Assembly: GCA_040751955.1 (NCBI GenBank)
Contig: JBFMFY010000003.1
Coordinates: 86,181 to 150,180, forward strand
DNA length: 64,000 nucleotides
Reading direction: 5' to 3'
Origin: SpSt-333 sp040751955
Lineage (GTDB): Bacteria; Bacteroidota; Ignavibacteria; UBA10030; UBA8401
The translations under genes were made by a program, and so were the position numbers. The first letter of the stretch is position 1, and the number at the start of each line of letters is the position of its first letter. Under the pieces are notes generated by a model, which searched no databases, had not been told where the DNA came from, and worked only from the letters and a program-made list of their open reading frames with translations. Of this stretch, positions 16,947 through 26,240 are shown piece after piece.

Positions 16947-19436
16947 CTAAATTTTCCAGTAGAGGAAATCCTTGATATTTGCCAATGCGGTCGGGTCAAT
17001 GCCGCGGCGTCCTCCGAAGATAAACTTGTTTTCACCGCGACGCACCTGACGGCTTGTGGCGCGCGCTTCCTTCCGCGCCTGCAAATCCTGCAATGCGCTG
17101 AAGAGGAGACTCTGCAATTCGCCTTTATCAACAACAACATTCCGCTCTGCCGCACGCGTCTGTCCCATTTCGGCAACGATGTTGTCGATGCCGAGCTCGG
17201 CGTATGCCTGTTCCTGCGACGGGAATTTAGAGACTGCCGTTGCAAATGACTCAACAGTTCCATCGTGGTCGCCGCCGAGATATTTCAGGAGACCCAGATT
17301 GAGATAGATGCCGCCGTCTTTCTCATCCGTTTTAATGGCAGCAGTGTAGCTTTTATAGGCATAGAGCGAATCGCCTTTTAACAGATACACGTTGCCGAGA
17401 TTATTTTGCGTTGCTGCAGATTTGTACGATTTGATCGCTGCAATGGCATCATCGTACTTGCCGGCGTTTGCAAGGAGCATCGCCGCTTCGTTGGCAGATT
17501 TTTCATTGTTCTGCCCCTTGAGGTACGCCACTTTTTGATTCAACATTTCGGCATTCGCCTGTGTCAGGTTCTGAGCATCGGCACTCAACAATTTCTCGAT
17601 CTCTTCTGCAGAAGGTGTAGCTGCAACTTTTTCGTCGCTGGCAAGATTGCTCGGTGGCGACATCTCCCACGATTTACGGACATCAATCACATCAAGTTTC
17701 CCGTTCGCATCAACGGTCTTGTAATATCCGTCAGCACCCATCTTCCACGCATCGGAGAACGGCTTGTTGATGATTGTTGTTTCCAACGGAATCCACACCG
17801 TATTGTCGGCAACGACGTAGTCGCGTTCATTAAGACTGACGCGCGATGCATTTTTCTTGTTCACGCCGGTATCAAACATAATGAAGATATGGTCGGATGT
17901 TCCGATCAGTTTCGTTCGAATACCGAGATTCTCAAGGCACGCGGCGATGAGAATGGAACTATCGTCGCAATCTCCCGCCTTCTTTGCAAGTGTCTGGCGC
18001 GGAAATTGGATTTCATCGAGCACGTCTCCTTCGGCAACCACCCACGGATCGGAAACATAGTTGATCGAAAACGCCCGCACCGCATCCCAGATCTTCATCG
18101 CATTGATCATATTCCGCGACGCATTCGGGTATGCGTTGGGGTCGAACTTCACGTTGCCGACAACGTTGCGGGAGAAATTCTCGACCGCTGCATCTTTGTA
18201 CGTCACGAAAGCGCCGACATGCGACGGGCGGTTCCAGCTGATGGAGTTCTTGCTGTAGATGGTCACCGGCTTTGTAATGCTGCGGGTCTTTTCTTCCCCG
18301 CCCTGATTGTATGAAATTTCTGTTTTTATTTGCGCAACGGTATTTTCACTGACCGCCTGCAATTTAACCTTGTCAAGCGTCGCGGAGACATCGAACGCTT
18401 TCTTTTCCCCCGCCTTGAGCAGCGGAATCGTCTGCTCGGATGCCAGGGCCATATAATTGGGGATAAAGATCTTCGCTTTGATATTTTTGATATCTGTTTT
18501 ACCTGTGTTCTCGAGTGTTACGGCACCAATCGGATTCTTCGAATAATAGACAAACTGCGCCGGGAAGATGTTCTCCGCTTTGAACTCAGAGATCTCCAGC
18601 GCACTCGACATGATCATGCTCGCTTTCTTCACACCGCTCGTCTTTGTCGATACGTCGATCCGGTTGCCCGATGCACCGACGACGGAATACTCCTGCATGG
18701 CAGAGAATGCGCGGCGGAGATCGTCAAGCGTTCCCTTCATCTTCACGTCGTACGACGCCGCATCGCCTTCCATGTACCGCAATTTCATGCTTTCGATCAT
18801 GGAGAGCTTCTGCGGGAGTTCGGATTCGATTTTCACCAGCGTTGCGTCATTGACGCCCTGTAAGATCAGCTCGACGATGATCGGCTTTTCCTTCATTTCT
18901 TTCATTTTGGCGTCGAGTTTCGCCATGAGCTCCGTGGCGATCGCGTCGCCGACTTCCTCGAGAGATTTGGAGGCGGCCTGTGCCTTGCCTTGCGATGCTT
19001 TTTTCGACGATGCACTGGCAACGGCAAGGATTTCACCCGTATCGGTAATGATCAGTTTCACCTCGCCGTCGGCGGTGTACTCGTTGGTCTTGATGCCATA
19101 CGTCTCACGTTCGCCGCCGTACATCGTTTGTGCGCCGCCGGCAACGATCAGTTCGGCGCCGTACCTGCGGCCGAGTTCTTTTGCTTTTGTGGGATTAAGA
19201 TCCCCCATGGCAAGGTCGCGGCCACGCACCTGTTCGAATTGTTTCGAATCGACAATACGGTATCCTTTTTCAAGCAGCGCTTTCTCAATCTTCCCTGCAA
19301 CTTTACGCGCTGTTGCATCTTTGTCGTCAATTTTTTCATCGACGGCAACCATCACGCGCGGCATGTCCTGTGCGACAAGCAGCATACCTCCGGTGAGCAG
19401 CGACCACACAGTGAGTAACGAAAGAATGCGTTTCAT
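16947..19436 (-). CDS. Secreted transglutaminase-like and TPR protein with CsgG-like N-terminus
   Basis: 829 residues from the ATG at 19436, which has GAGGAG eight bases upstream; the frame starts earlier but within that site. Signal peptide MKRILSLLTVWSLLTG to about 23. The first 140 residues (VMVAVDEKIDDKDATARK, GYRIVDSKQFEQVRG, YGAELIVAGGAQTM) resemble the CsgG/FlgT type alpha/beta domain. An Ig-like stretch follows (about 265-390, ENIFPAQFVYYSKNPIGAV), then a transglutaminase-like core with Cys in GDCDDSS (about 488) and His in SDHIFIMFD; then TPR-like repeats (about 655-770). The activity is not proven: the third catalytic acid is not certain. Last gene of the 27644-16947 operon, 26 bases after the CsgG-like gene. 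Confidence 0.75.
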   Translation of the reverse strand: MKRILSLLTVWSLLTGGMLLVAQDMPRVMVAVDEKIDDKDATARKVAGKIEKALLEKGYRIVDSKQFEQVRGRDLAMGDLNPTKAKELGRRYGAELIVAGGAQTMYGGERETYGIKTNEYTADGEVKLIITDTGEILAVASASSKKASQGKAQAASKSLEEVGDAIATELMAKLDAKMKEMKEKPIIVELILQGVNDATLVKIESELPQKLSMIESMKLRYMEGDAASYDVKMKGTLDDLRRAFSAMQEYSVVGASGNRIDVSTKTSGVKKASMIMSSALEISEFKAENIFPAQFVYYSKNPIGAVTLENTGKTDIKNIKAKIFIPNYMALASEQTIPLLKAGEKKAFDVSATLDKVKLQAVSENTVAQIKTEISYNQGGEEKTRSITKPVTIYSKNSISWNRPSHVGAFVTYKDAAVENFSRNVVGNVKFDPNAYPNASRNMINAMKIWDAVRAFSINYVSDPWVVAEGDVLDEIQFPRQTLAKKAGDCDDSSILIAACLENLGIRTKLIGTSDHIFIMFDTGVNKKNASRVSLNERDYVVADNTVWIPLETTIINKPFSDAWKMGADGYYKTVDANGKLDVIDVRKSWEMSPPSNLASDEKVAATPSAEEIEKLLSADAQNLTQANAEMLNQKVAYLKGQNNEKSANEAAMLLANAGKYDDAIAAIKSYKSAATQNNLGNVYLLKGDSLYAYKSYTAAIKTDEKDGGIYLNLGLLKYLGGDHDGTVESFATAVSKFPSQEQAYAELGIDNIVAEMGQTRAAERNVVVDKGELQSLLFSALQDLQARKEARATSRQVRRGENKFIFGGRRGIDPTALANIKDFLYWKI

Positions 19437-19462
19437 ATTTCTTCTCCTCATTGATATTTTTA

Positions 19463-20227
19463 TTATTTCAACTTCGTGATCAACGCTGCCATCTCTTCTA
19501 CTTTTTGCTTGGCAGGTTCGTAGCCGTCTGATTCATCCCATGCTTTTTGGTACATGGATTTTGCACTTTCGAATGCCGTTTTTGCTTCAGTTTTCTTTCC
19601 CTGCTTCTCTAATTTCTTTCCCTGGTCCTCGTAATCAAGAGCCTGAGCGTACGTAACGTAGCCGCTGAAGTTTCCATCTTTTGTCGCTTCGAGTCTGTCC
19701 TCATCTTCCGAAGACAACTTCACTTCAAGGTCACCGGCAATCTTCTTGACAAGCGATTGCAGCATCGTCAGAAATTCATCTAGTTCTCCGGTTTCTTCTT
19801 CGGCTTTCAGAGTCTCGCCCGTTTCAGTCCGCACGATGCGTACATCGATGCGAAGTTTATCGTTGAAGAGATTCGAGAATCCGCCGAAGAGCATAACCTG
19901 CGCACCAAGGAGTTTGCCCATCTGCTGCGTGGTCGCTTTGTCCACCATTTCCGTTTCATTGAGATTTAGTTCTTCAATGATCGATTGGATGCGCTGGCGC
20001 TCGACAACCTTGATCCCTTTCACCTTCGTCATTTCGGTAATCATCATATCGGCGAGCCCTTTTTTCAACGGATCGAGTTTATCTTTGTCAACAACGCTGT
20101 TGTTCTCAAAATACAACACCGCGATTGTCTTCGGATTGCTTGCAAGTGCCGGCTGCACGAACAATGCGCTACAGGCAAGAACGACACCCAATGCAACGGC
20201 AGCAAACGTGGTATGATTGTACTTCAT
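19463..20227 (-). CDS. CsgG/FlgO-like periplasmic or outer-membrane protein
   Basis: 254 residues from the ATG at 20227, preceded by AAGGA. Signal peptide to about 30 (ALFVQPALASN), no lipobox. Core domain about 33-180, CsgG/FlgO-like: TIAVLYFENNSVVDKDKLDP, GLADMMITEMTKVKG and IKVVERQRIQSIIEELNL. The tail (YAQALDYEDQGKKLEKQG) is a lone TPR-like helix pair. It is clearly a paralogue of the first gene of the operon (26241-27644): AVLYFEN/AILYFEN, KVVER, ELNLNETEMVD/EMNLGETDMVD and LDYED are shared in the same order. CsgG proteins build outer-membrane pores for curli export, but this branch may simply bind envelope partners; no curlin gene is in view. Confidence 0.75.
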   Translation of the reverse strand: MKYNHTTFAAVALGVVLACSALFVQPALASNPKTIAVLYFENNSVVDKDKLDPLKKGLADMMITEMTKVKGIKVVERQRIQSIIEELNLNETEMVDKATTQQMGKLLGAQVMLFGGFSNLFNDKLRIDVRIVRTETGETLKAEEETGELDEFLTMLQSLVKKIAGDLEVKLSSEDEDRLEATKDGNFSGYVTYAQALDYEDQGKKLEKQGKKTEAKTAFESAKSMYQKAWDESDGYEPAKQKVEEMAALITKLK

Positions 20228-20270
20228 ACTGTTATCCTTCCGGAAATAATTATACATAGTGTGAAATTTT

Positions 20271-21437
20271 TCAAAACGAAACTTTCAGTCCTATCCCGAC
20301 CTCGAACCCGTTGATTTCGTAGAATGTATCGTCGATCGTAATATTGCCGAACGAGTATCGTATGTTCATTGTTGGTGAAACGATATCGGAAACCAAAAAC
20401 GCAAAATCGGTTCCGATAGAGGTGATCTCGGCATTCCCGGACTCGACCAGTTGACCACCTAACTGAAACTGATCAGGTGTGTAGTACTTCACTTCTATGA
20501 CCCCGCTTCCAACAAGCCAATCGTTCAGTTGGTACGTTAATGAGTACTGACCCTCCGCTTGCAATCCCGCATCGAATTTTGTAGTTGTAGTATCGGTTAT
20601 GGATGTATTCTGTTGACGATACCGGATACGTGAATTTAACTGATGATTGTATTCTCCCGTTTTCAGTGAATAGACCGCAACGATGATCGCCCGCGGACCG
20701 GACTGGAATATCTTCTTTCCGTCTAATTGATCTTCCATGAAATATGTGCCGGAAATATCGAATGAGAACCGTGCCTCTTTTGAATAGGTAATGAAATCGA
20801 GTCCGATATTTGCAGAGAATTCATCACCTGCATCGTATTTAATATTCGCTGCCTCGATAGGTTCGTACGACCCTTTGTACGAAAACGATGTTCCGATACC
20901 GAAGACCAAGCGCCGTGTGAATGCCGTTGCGTAGGCAATTCCTACGTTTCCGTTAAAGCCCTGTCCAAAGACGGGAACCTTCATACCGAGTGCCGCCTGA
21001 GAAATTTTTGTGGATGTTTCCAATTCAGCGTTAGACAATTTTGTCTGTCCTGTGGGAATGCTTGCTCCCGCAGCAAGCCAAAACTTATCGCCTGGCAGCA
21101 CATATGATAAGGAAATCCGTGTGTCTGCAATTCCCTGCAATTCGGAAGTATCTGCTTTTGCCATTCCAGCTGAATTTGCAATAGCCAACAACATACGATT
21201 TGAGAGAGGTACCGCAATAGAAATCGGAGCTGACTGCTGCAATACTGTACCGAAACCACTTAGTGAGTACGATTGGTAGGCAGCGCCTGTTGTCACACCT
21301 GTTGCACCACGGAACAACATTTTATCGTCGTATCCCGGCTTGGCTATTTGAGCTTGGCTTGAATTCAAAAGGAATATCCCTGTAAAAACGGTAGCCCAAA
21401 TATGGAGAGAGTGGAGTTTGAAAGATGTAATAATCAT
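20271..21437 (-). CDS. Outer-membrane beta-barrel protein, unknown substrate
   Basis: 388 residues from the ATG at 21437 (a GTG one codon upstream is also possible). Signal peptide ends near ANSSQAQ (about 30). The rest is alternating hydrophobic/aromatic strands with short turns (VFGIGTSFSYKGSYE, RFSFDISGTYFMED, FEVGIGLKVSF) and a terminal Phe, the Bam-recognised end of outer-membrane barrels. It has an early GVTTGAAYQSYSLSG segment rather than a FadL or PorV signature. Position in the operon, between the giant T9SS protein and the CsgG-like protein, suggests an envelope partner of these. Only 12 bases separate it from the upstream stop. Confidence 0.7.
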   Translation of the reverse strand: MIITSFKLHSLHIWATVFTGIFLLNSSQAQIAKPGYDDKMLFRGATGVTTGAAYQSYSLSGFGTVLQQSAPISIAVPLSNRMLLAIANSAGMAKADTSELQGIADTRISLSYVLPGDKFWLAAGASIPTGQTKLSNAELETSTKISQAALGMKVPVFGQGFNGNVGIAYATAFTRRLVFGIGTSFSYKGSYEPIEAANIKYDAGDEFSANIGLDFITYSKEARFSFDISGTYFMEDQLDGKKIFQSGPRAIIVAVYSLKTGEYNHQLNSRIRYRQQNTSITDTTTTKFDAGLQAEGQYSLTYQLNDWLVGSGVIEVKYYTPDQFQLGGQLVESGNAEITSIGTDFAFLVSDIVSPTMNIRYSFGNITIDDTFYEINGFEVGIGLKVSF

Positions 21438-21449
21438 CACATTTAATGG

Positions 21450-24400
21450 TTATTTGATGAGCGTCATCTTCTTAACGTTTGTGTAATTATTTGCCTGTAA
21501 TCTATAGTAATAAACACCACTTGCAACAGTTTTTTTGCCGTCATCTGTCCCATCCCACTCGACAAGATACGTGCCAATCGGCTGCGATTCCTGAACCAAC
21601 GATTTTACTCTTTGTCCTAACGTATTGAATATCTCCAACTTAACGTGAGAGGTGTTGGAAAGTGAATATCGAATTGATGTTGTAGGATTGAACGGATTTG
21701 GGAAATTTTGAGACAGCGCATATTCCAGCGGAACAAGAGGAATGCCGTTCGTATTGGATTCAACAAACGACTGACGACCGACCAAAATGCGTATTTCACG
21801 GGAGTATTCTTTCTTGTCCAATGTCACTACGTGAGAAAGCGATGTCGTGATGTCGTGAACACGTTCTTTCGTTTTATCAAGCAGATAGATTTTGAAGTCG
21901 GAAGGAAGTGATCCGATCTTTTTCAAATTGATATTCATCGGAACACCCGGCGTGCTTGAAGCAACTTGAATATCCCAAAATTCACCTTCTCGAGACAATG
22001 GTTTGTAATCTGCAGCCAATCGCTCGCCGTTGTTTCGTATTGAGAGCGACAGGTAATCGGTCGGAGCTGTCGGAGGTTCGGAAAAATCGTACGCATCTTT
22101 TCCGCTCAAAGAGTTTTTCATCATGCCGATGTAGTTCCGTTCGTCAGATGATTTTTTGGATATCGCTGAAATCTGAATTTTCCATTCCTGCGGCGTTAAT
22201 TGTTCTTCAGGATCAGATTTCGGCAATGAGGTTGGTGATGGTATTTGCTCCGAACTGATCATAACGCGCTTGAACGTCTTTCCTCCGTTCTTTATGAAAT
22301 ATCCCCTGAAGGGCTGCATCACTGTTGACGTGGTATCAAATTTTCCGTCGTACATCCAGAGGACATTTTCAACACTGTCTTCTTTAAATGAATTCACCCA
22401 GCTCACTTCATACGGAAACGGATTGCCGATCATATTGTACCCCGGCTGAAGGACGATCTCGAAATCCTCCTCGGTCCCCTGCACATCTGTCGTTCCAAAA
22501 TTTACTGTGGTCGGTTGTTTGGTAATCAACCAGTATCCCTCTCCCCGTTTGATCGATTTAAAGTCATCGGGAAACTCCAGATATGATCCTCTTCGATCAC
22601 TCCATTTTCCAAACATCCTCCAGACAAGATCGTTCTGTGGTCCGAGGTCTTTAAAGAGCGCCAGTACGGAAGAATCGGTAAAGCCGTACGGAATACTGAT
22701 CAATTTATACGCCTCCTGAGGAGTCGGCTCTGGTAATTGAGCAAGCAGGTTATCCACAAGACCGAAAATATTGAATGCAAACCGCAGATTATTTCCGCCA
22801 AAGATGCCGTACGGCTTCGTCGTATCGTCGAGATCACCATTCCACCATATGTCGTAATCCGAAATGACGATGATCTTTCCTTTTCCGATCTGAGAATATG
22901 CAGCAACGGGAGCAAAAGGTATTGCTTTCAATGTTGAATCGAGCGGATTGATCGAAACAAGCTCCGGCGCTCTTGCTGCAAGAAGAGGAATGACATTCTT
23001 CACCGTCGAATCAATGTTCAGACTTCCGGGGGCGAACAAGACAACGCTGTCAACGCCGTACGTCAAGAGATTCTTTGCAACCGGGTAAGCAGCAACATAA
23101 TCCGAAAGAGAAGAATCTTTAAGCGAAAGATCTGCGATATGATCGGTGTTGAATAGAATACCGACCTTCACATTGTGCTTCTTCCACGTGGAATCATGCA
23201 GAAAGATGTTGAAGGTAGAGGCAGATTTCGATCCATAATCTCCCAGCGCTACGACCGTCCCGCCGTTGATGATAAATTTCTGAAGCGAGTCAATGTCTTC
23301 CTGCGGCGGAGGTCCATTGGGCTGCACAAACACCGCGGCGTTGTAACCGGACATCGGAAGTATTTTTGAGGTATCAACTTTTATATCGGATCGCTCCAAA
23401 CTCAATTTCCACAATTTGAAGTACTCCGATTGGCGCACACTGTCACACGAAAGAAAACCAACATCCGTGAATAACACTCGCCGCGTTTTAAAGTTGCGTG
23501 CGACGCCTGTTCCCTGAAAGCGTATCTTCACGACTGGAAACCTCGGATCAGTGGTTGTGAACGCCATATACGATTGCTTCACACCGGTTGAACGGGGAGA
23601 GAAACGAACCGGTAATTGGATAGTCTGTCCCGTATCAATTAATACAGAAGCACTCCCTTCGTATTTGAATGAGTTGGTATCGGTACTTCCAACATAGTTT
23701 ACCGTGATTGCTTTCAGTCCGTGCTGATTATCAACATCAAATTCCACAACCGAATCTTTACCGACGGTCACCGAACCAAAATCGTACGTAAATTTTTCGA
23801 GCGAGTAGCGCTCAAAAGAATGACCCCGTAGAATAAATTGAACAGAATCAAACATAATATCTGTTGTACGAAAACGGAGCAACGCAATACGGTTCCCTGC
23901 AAACTTAGGTGCAAACCGAACCTTGATCGGAACATCGCCTCCTTGAGGGATATCAATTTGGTCAGGACCGAGATAAGAGAAGGCATTTGTGTCTGTCAAT
24001 CCGGCAAATTGAACAATCACATTCCGTGCACCAAGGGTGTTCCGTAAAAATATCGTTATGGTCGTGTCCCGACCGAGTTGAATGCTGCCAAAATTATATT
24101 CTGTTGTATCTACCGTCAATTTTGGTCTGTCATTCAATTCAATTTTATATCCCCCCTTTTCACTCCCTACAAAATAAATATTTGCGTCCGTTGGATGTGA
24201 ACCAAGCAGATAGAAAGGATTTTGCGGTATTGGGCTCGTTATCATATTCCATGTCGCCCCACCGTCTGACGTCGCAAAAATTCCCGCCGGTCCTGAGGCA
24301 ATAAGTCTCTTGGAATCGAATCTGTCATACTGCACATCGTACACCGGGAGTCGTTGATTCAACGAATCCCATGAATCCCCACTATTTGTTGTGCGAAACA

Positions 24401-26237
24401 GTCGAAGAGGCTGGCCATCTTTTTGATCATAGACGGAAGAAAGAAAAATCTCTTTGTTGTTTTGCGGATTGATAGTCGGACTGAACATTTCAATGGCTAC
24501 AGGACCGATTACCGGAAGCGAACCCTGCGTAGGCAAATTGGATGTAAGATTGAAATCCCATGTCTGCCCAAGATTTGTCGATTTGTAAATCCCTTTGCCG
24601 GTAATGTAGATCGCCAGAGAATCGATCGGATCGAATTCGATATTTTCCGGCACTTGGATCGTATCAAACGGCGATTGCCTGAATGTCCATGACTGACCGC
24701 CGTTCGTACTGACGTTGAGACCGTATGCACCAGAATAGAACATAATGAGATCAGGGTTTTTTTGGGAAACCCGGATCGTCATATCATTTTCACGTGTAGT
24801 ATATCGGCGCCAATTCACAATTTTTAATGAATCGGGAATATAGATCGGCTGCCAACTAATACCTGCATTTGTCGAGCGATAGATCGTGTACGCTGATCCG
24901 GCATAAATGATATTGCGCTTATCATCTGTCATCACCGTTGTGATATATGGATTGGTCAATCCGGTATTCACCGGAACCCAATTGGCGCCGTCGTCGCTGG
25001 AACGAAACACTCCGCCGCCGAAGACGCAAGCAAAAACCAACGGTGTACCGTTGGCACCGGTCAGCGACGCCGTATTTCTGATGATACGACCTTTAATGCC
25101 GGCATTTTTCTCTTGCCAATTTTGCCCGTCGTCTGTGCTGATAAAAATTCCGTTTGTCGTTGCAAGGTAAATTTTTTGAGGATTTAAACTTTTGGTCGGA
25201 ATAAAAATCGACGTGATATCTCCTGTGAGCAGTGGAAATTTATTCTGAATGATGCTGAAGTTTGAGATGGTCCCTAAGTTTGAACTTATCTTAAAAATAC
25301 CGTTGTTCGATCCCGATGGTTTTGGCGGTCCGTCATACTCCGACGCATTGCAAGCAATGAACAAATCGAATATATGTTTGGATGTAATTGGGTCAAATCG
25401 TTCATACCGCAACGTACCGGTTGACACAACTCCGCGGATCGGAAAATTGGCATCGCTCCGTTTGATAGATTGCCATGTCCCAGCAAATTGATCCGTTTGA
25501 AGCCCATAGATACCGTCTGCCGTGCCGATGAGAACCCGGTAATCGGTTTTGCCTAAGCCTGTCGAATCAATTTCTACACTATAAATCCTTCTCGCATCAC
25601 CTTTCGGTAATCCCGGTATAAAAGGATTCCATGTCAATCCGCCGTTAGCTGTCAAGAATATTCCAACGGTATCTTCAAATCCCGTCGTAGCGGCAACGCG
25701 CATTGTTGAAAGCACATTATCGCCCGGATGAATCGAGACTTTAAATATAGGACGGTTTCCGAAATACATGGCATCTTTCATCGGCTGCCAGGTATTTCCT
25801 CCATCTGTTGAACGCAGAACACCCCCTTCATCGGAGCCGAACAACACAGAAGGAAGACTTGGGGCGTACCGGACAGAAAATTTTGGAGTCGGAAATCCTT
25901 GTACTGCAAACCAATTCAATCCTTTGTCGTTGCTGCGGTACAAACCAAAAGAGGTTGGAAGAAGAATTGTGTCGGATGAATTTGGGTGGAAAGTGATATC
26001 GAAGATAACCCCCTGATTTGTTTGAAGCGCGGGGATATCAATTATTGTCCACGAATTTCCCCCGTCCGACGATCGATAGAGATCATGCTCACGAACGACT
26101 GCAATGACAACATCGTCGTTCAGCGATCCTTGAAGGTGCGAAACTATACCACCCTCAGGACCCAATGAAGTAACGCTCGCTGTTTGTGAGAAGACAATGC
26201 CGCTCAACAGCATGAAAATCGGTACAAAAGTTTTCAT
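21450..26237 (-). CDS. Giant T9SS cargo: BNR propeller, choice-of-anchor-D and GATase-like domains
   Basis: 1595 residues, the largest gene. Signal peptide to about 18. Residues 25-700 hold at least eleven Asp-box (BNR) units such as SSDGGNSW, SNDKGLNW, STDGGNTW, STDDGQNW, TTNSGDSW and TSDGGATW, predicting beta-propellers of the sortilin/Vps10 kind. Two HYDIN-type choice-of-anchor D modules follow (about 712-925: YNFGSIQLGRD, YDFGSVTVGKD), then an alpha/beta GATase-like domain (about 918-1170: VLFTDVG, GGTVVALGDYG, GKGKIIVISDYD). The T9SS type A sorting domain occupies the last 90 residues: LSQNFPNPFNPTTS, then GVYYYRL and a final KKMTLIK. It starts three bases past the stop of the TPR/CsgG-like lipoprotein. 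Confidence 0.85.
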   Translation of the reverse strand: MKTFVPIFMLLSGIVFSQTASVTSLGPEGGIVSHLQGSLNDDVVIAVVREHDLYRSSDGGNSWTIIDIPALQTNQGVIFDITFHPNSSDTILLPTSFGLYRSNDKGLNWFAVQGFPTPKFSVRYAPSLPSVLFGSDEGGVLRSTDGGNTWQPMKDAMYFGNRPIFKVSIHPGDNVLSTMRVAATTGFEDTVGIFLTANGGLTWNPFIPGLPKGDARRIYSVEIDSTGLGKTDYRVLIGTADGIYGLQTDQFAGTWQSIKRSDANFPIRGVVSTGTLRYERFDPITSKHIFDLFIACNASEYDGPPKPSGSNNGIFKISSNLGTISNFSIIQNKFPLLTGDITSIFIPTKSLNPQKIYLATTNGIFISTDDGQNWQEKNAGIKGRIIRNTASLTGANGTPLVFACVFGGGVFRSSDDGANWVPVNTGLTNPYITTVMTDDKRNIIYAGSAYTIYRSTNAGISWQPIYIPDSLKIVNWRRYTTRENDMTIRVSQKNPDLIMFYSGAYGLNVSTNGGQSWTFRQSPFDTIQVPENIEFDPIDSLAIYITGKGIYKSTNLGQTWDFNLTSNLPTQGSLPVIGPVAIEMFSPTINPQNNKEIFLSSVYDQKDGQPLRLFRTTNSGDSWDSLNQRLPVYDVQYDRFDSKRLIASGPAGIFATSDGGATWNMITSPIPQNPFYLLGSHPTDANIYFVGSEKGGYKIELNDRPKLTVDTTEYNFGSIQLGRDTTITIFLRNTLGARNVIVQFAGLTDTNAFSYLGPDQIDIPQGGDVPIKVRFAPKFAGNRIALLRFRTTDIMFDSVQFILRGHSFERYSLEKFTYDFGSVTVGKDSVVEFDVDNQHGLKAITVNYVGSTDTNSFKYEGSASVLIDTGQTIQLPVRFSPRSTGVKQSYMAFTTTDPRFPVVKIRFQGTGVARNFKTRRVLFTDVGFLSCDSVRQSEYFKLWKLSLERSDIKVDTSKILPMSGYNAAVFVQPNGPPPQEDIDSLQKFIINGGTVVALGDYGSKSASTFNIFLHDSTWKKHNVKVGILFNTDHIADLSLKDSSLSDYVAAYPVAKNLLTYGVDSVVLFAPGSLNIDSTVKNVIPLLAARAPELVSINPLDSTLKAIPFAPVAAYSQIGKGKIIVISDYDIWWNGDLDDTTKPYGIFGGNNLRFAFNIFGLVDNLLAQLPEPTPQEAYKLISIPYGFTDSSVLALFKDLGPQNDLVWRMFGKWSDRRGSYLEFPDDFKSIKRGEGYWLITKQPTTVNFGTTDVQGTEEDFEIVLQPGYNMIGNPFPYEVSWVNSFKEDSVENVLWMYDGKFDTTSTVMQPFRGYFIKNGGKTFKRVMISSEQIPSPTSLPKSDPEEQLTPQEWKIQISAISKKSSDERNYIGMMKNSLSGKDAYDFSEPPTAPTDYLSLSIRNNGERLAADYKPLSREGEFWDIQVASSTPGVPMNINLKKIGSLPSDFKIYLLDKTKERVHDITTSLSHVVTLDKKEYSREIRILVGRQSFVESNTNGIPLVPLEYALSQNFPNPFNPTTSIRYSLSNTSHVKLEIFNTLGQRVKSLVQESQPIGTYLVEWDGTDDGKKTVASGVYYYRLQANNYTNVKKMTLIK

Positions 26238-26240
26238 GAA

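Noticed and set aside
17406..18314. 302-codon plus-strand frame inside the transglutaminase/TPR gene
   Set aside because: Antisense shadow of a clearly coding minus-strand gene; low-complexity His/Arg/Cys-rich product without motif.
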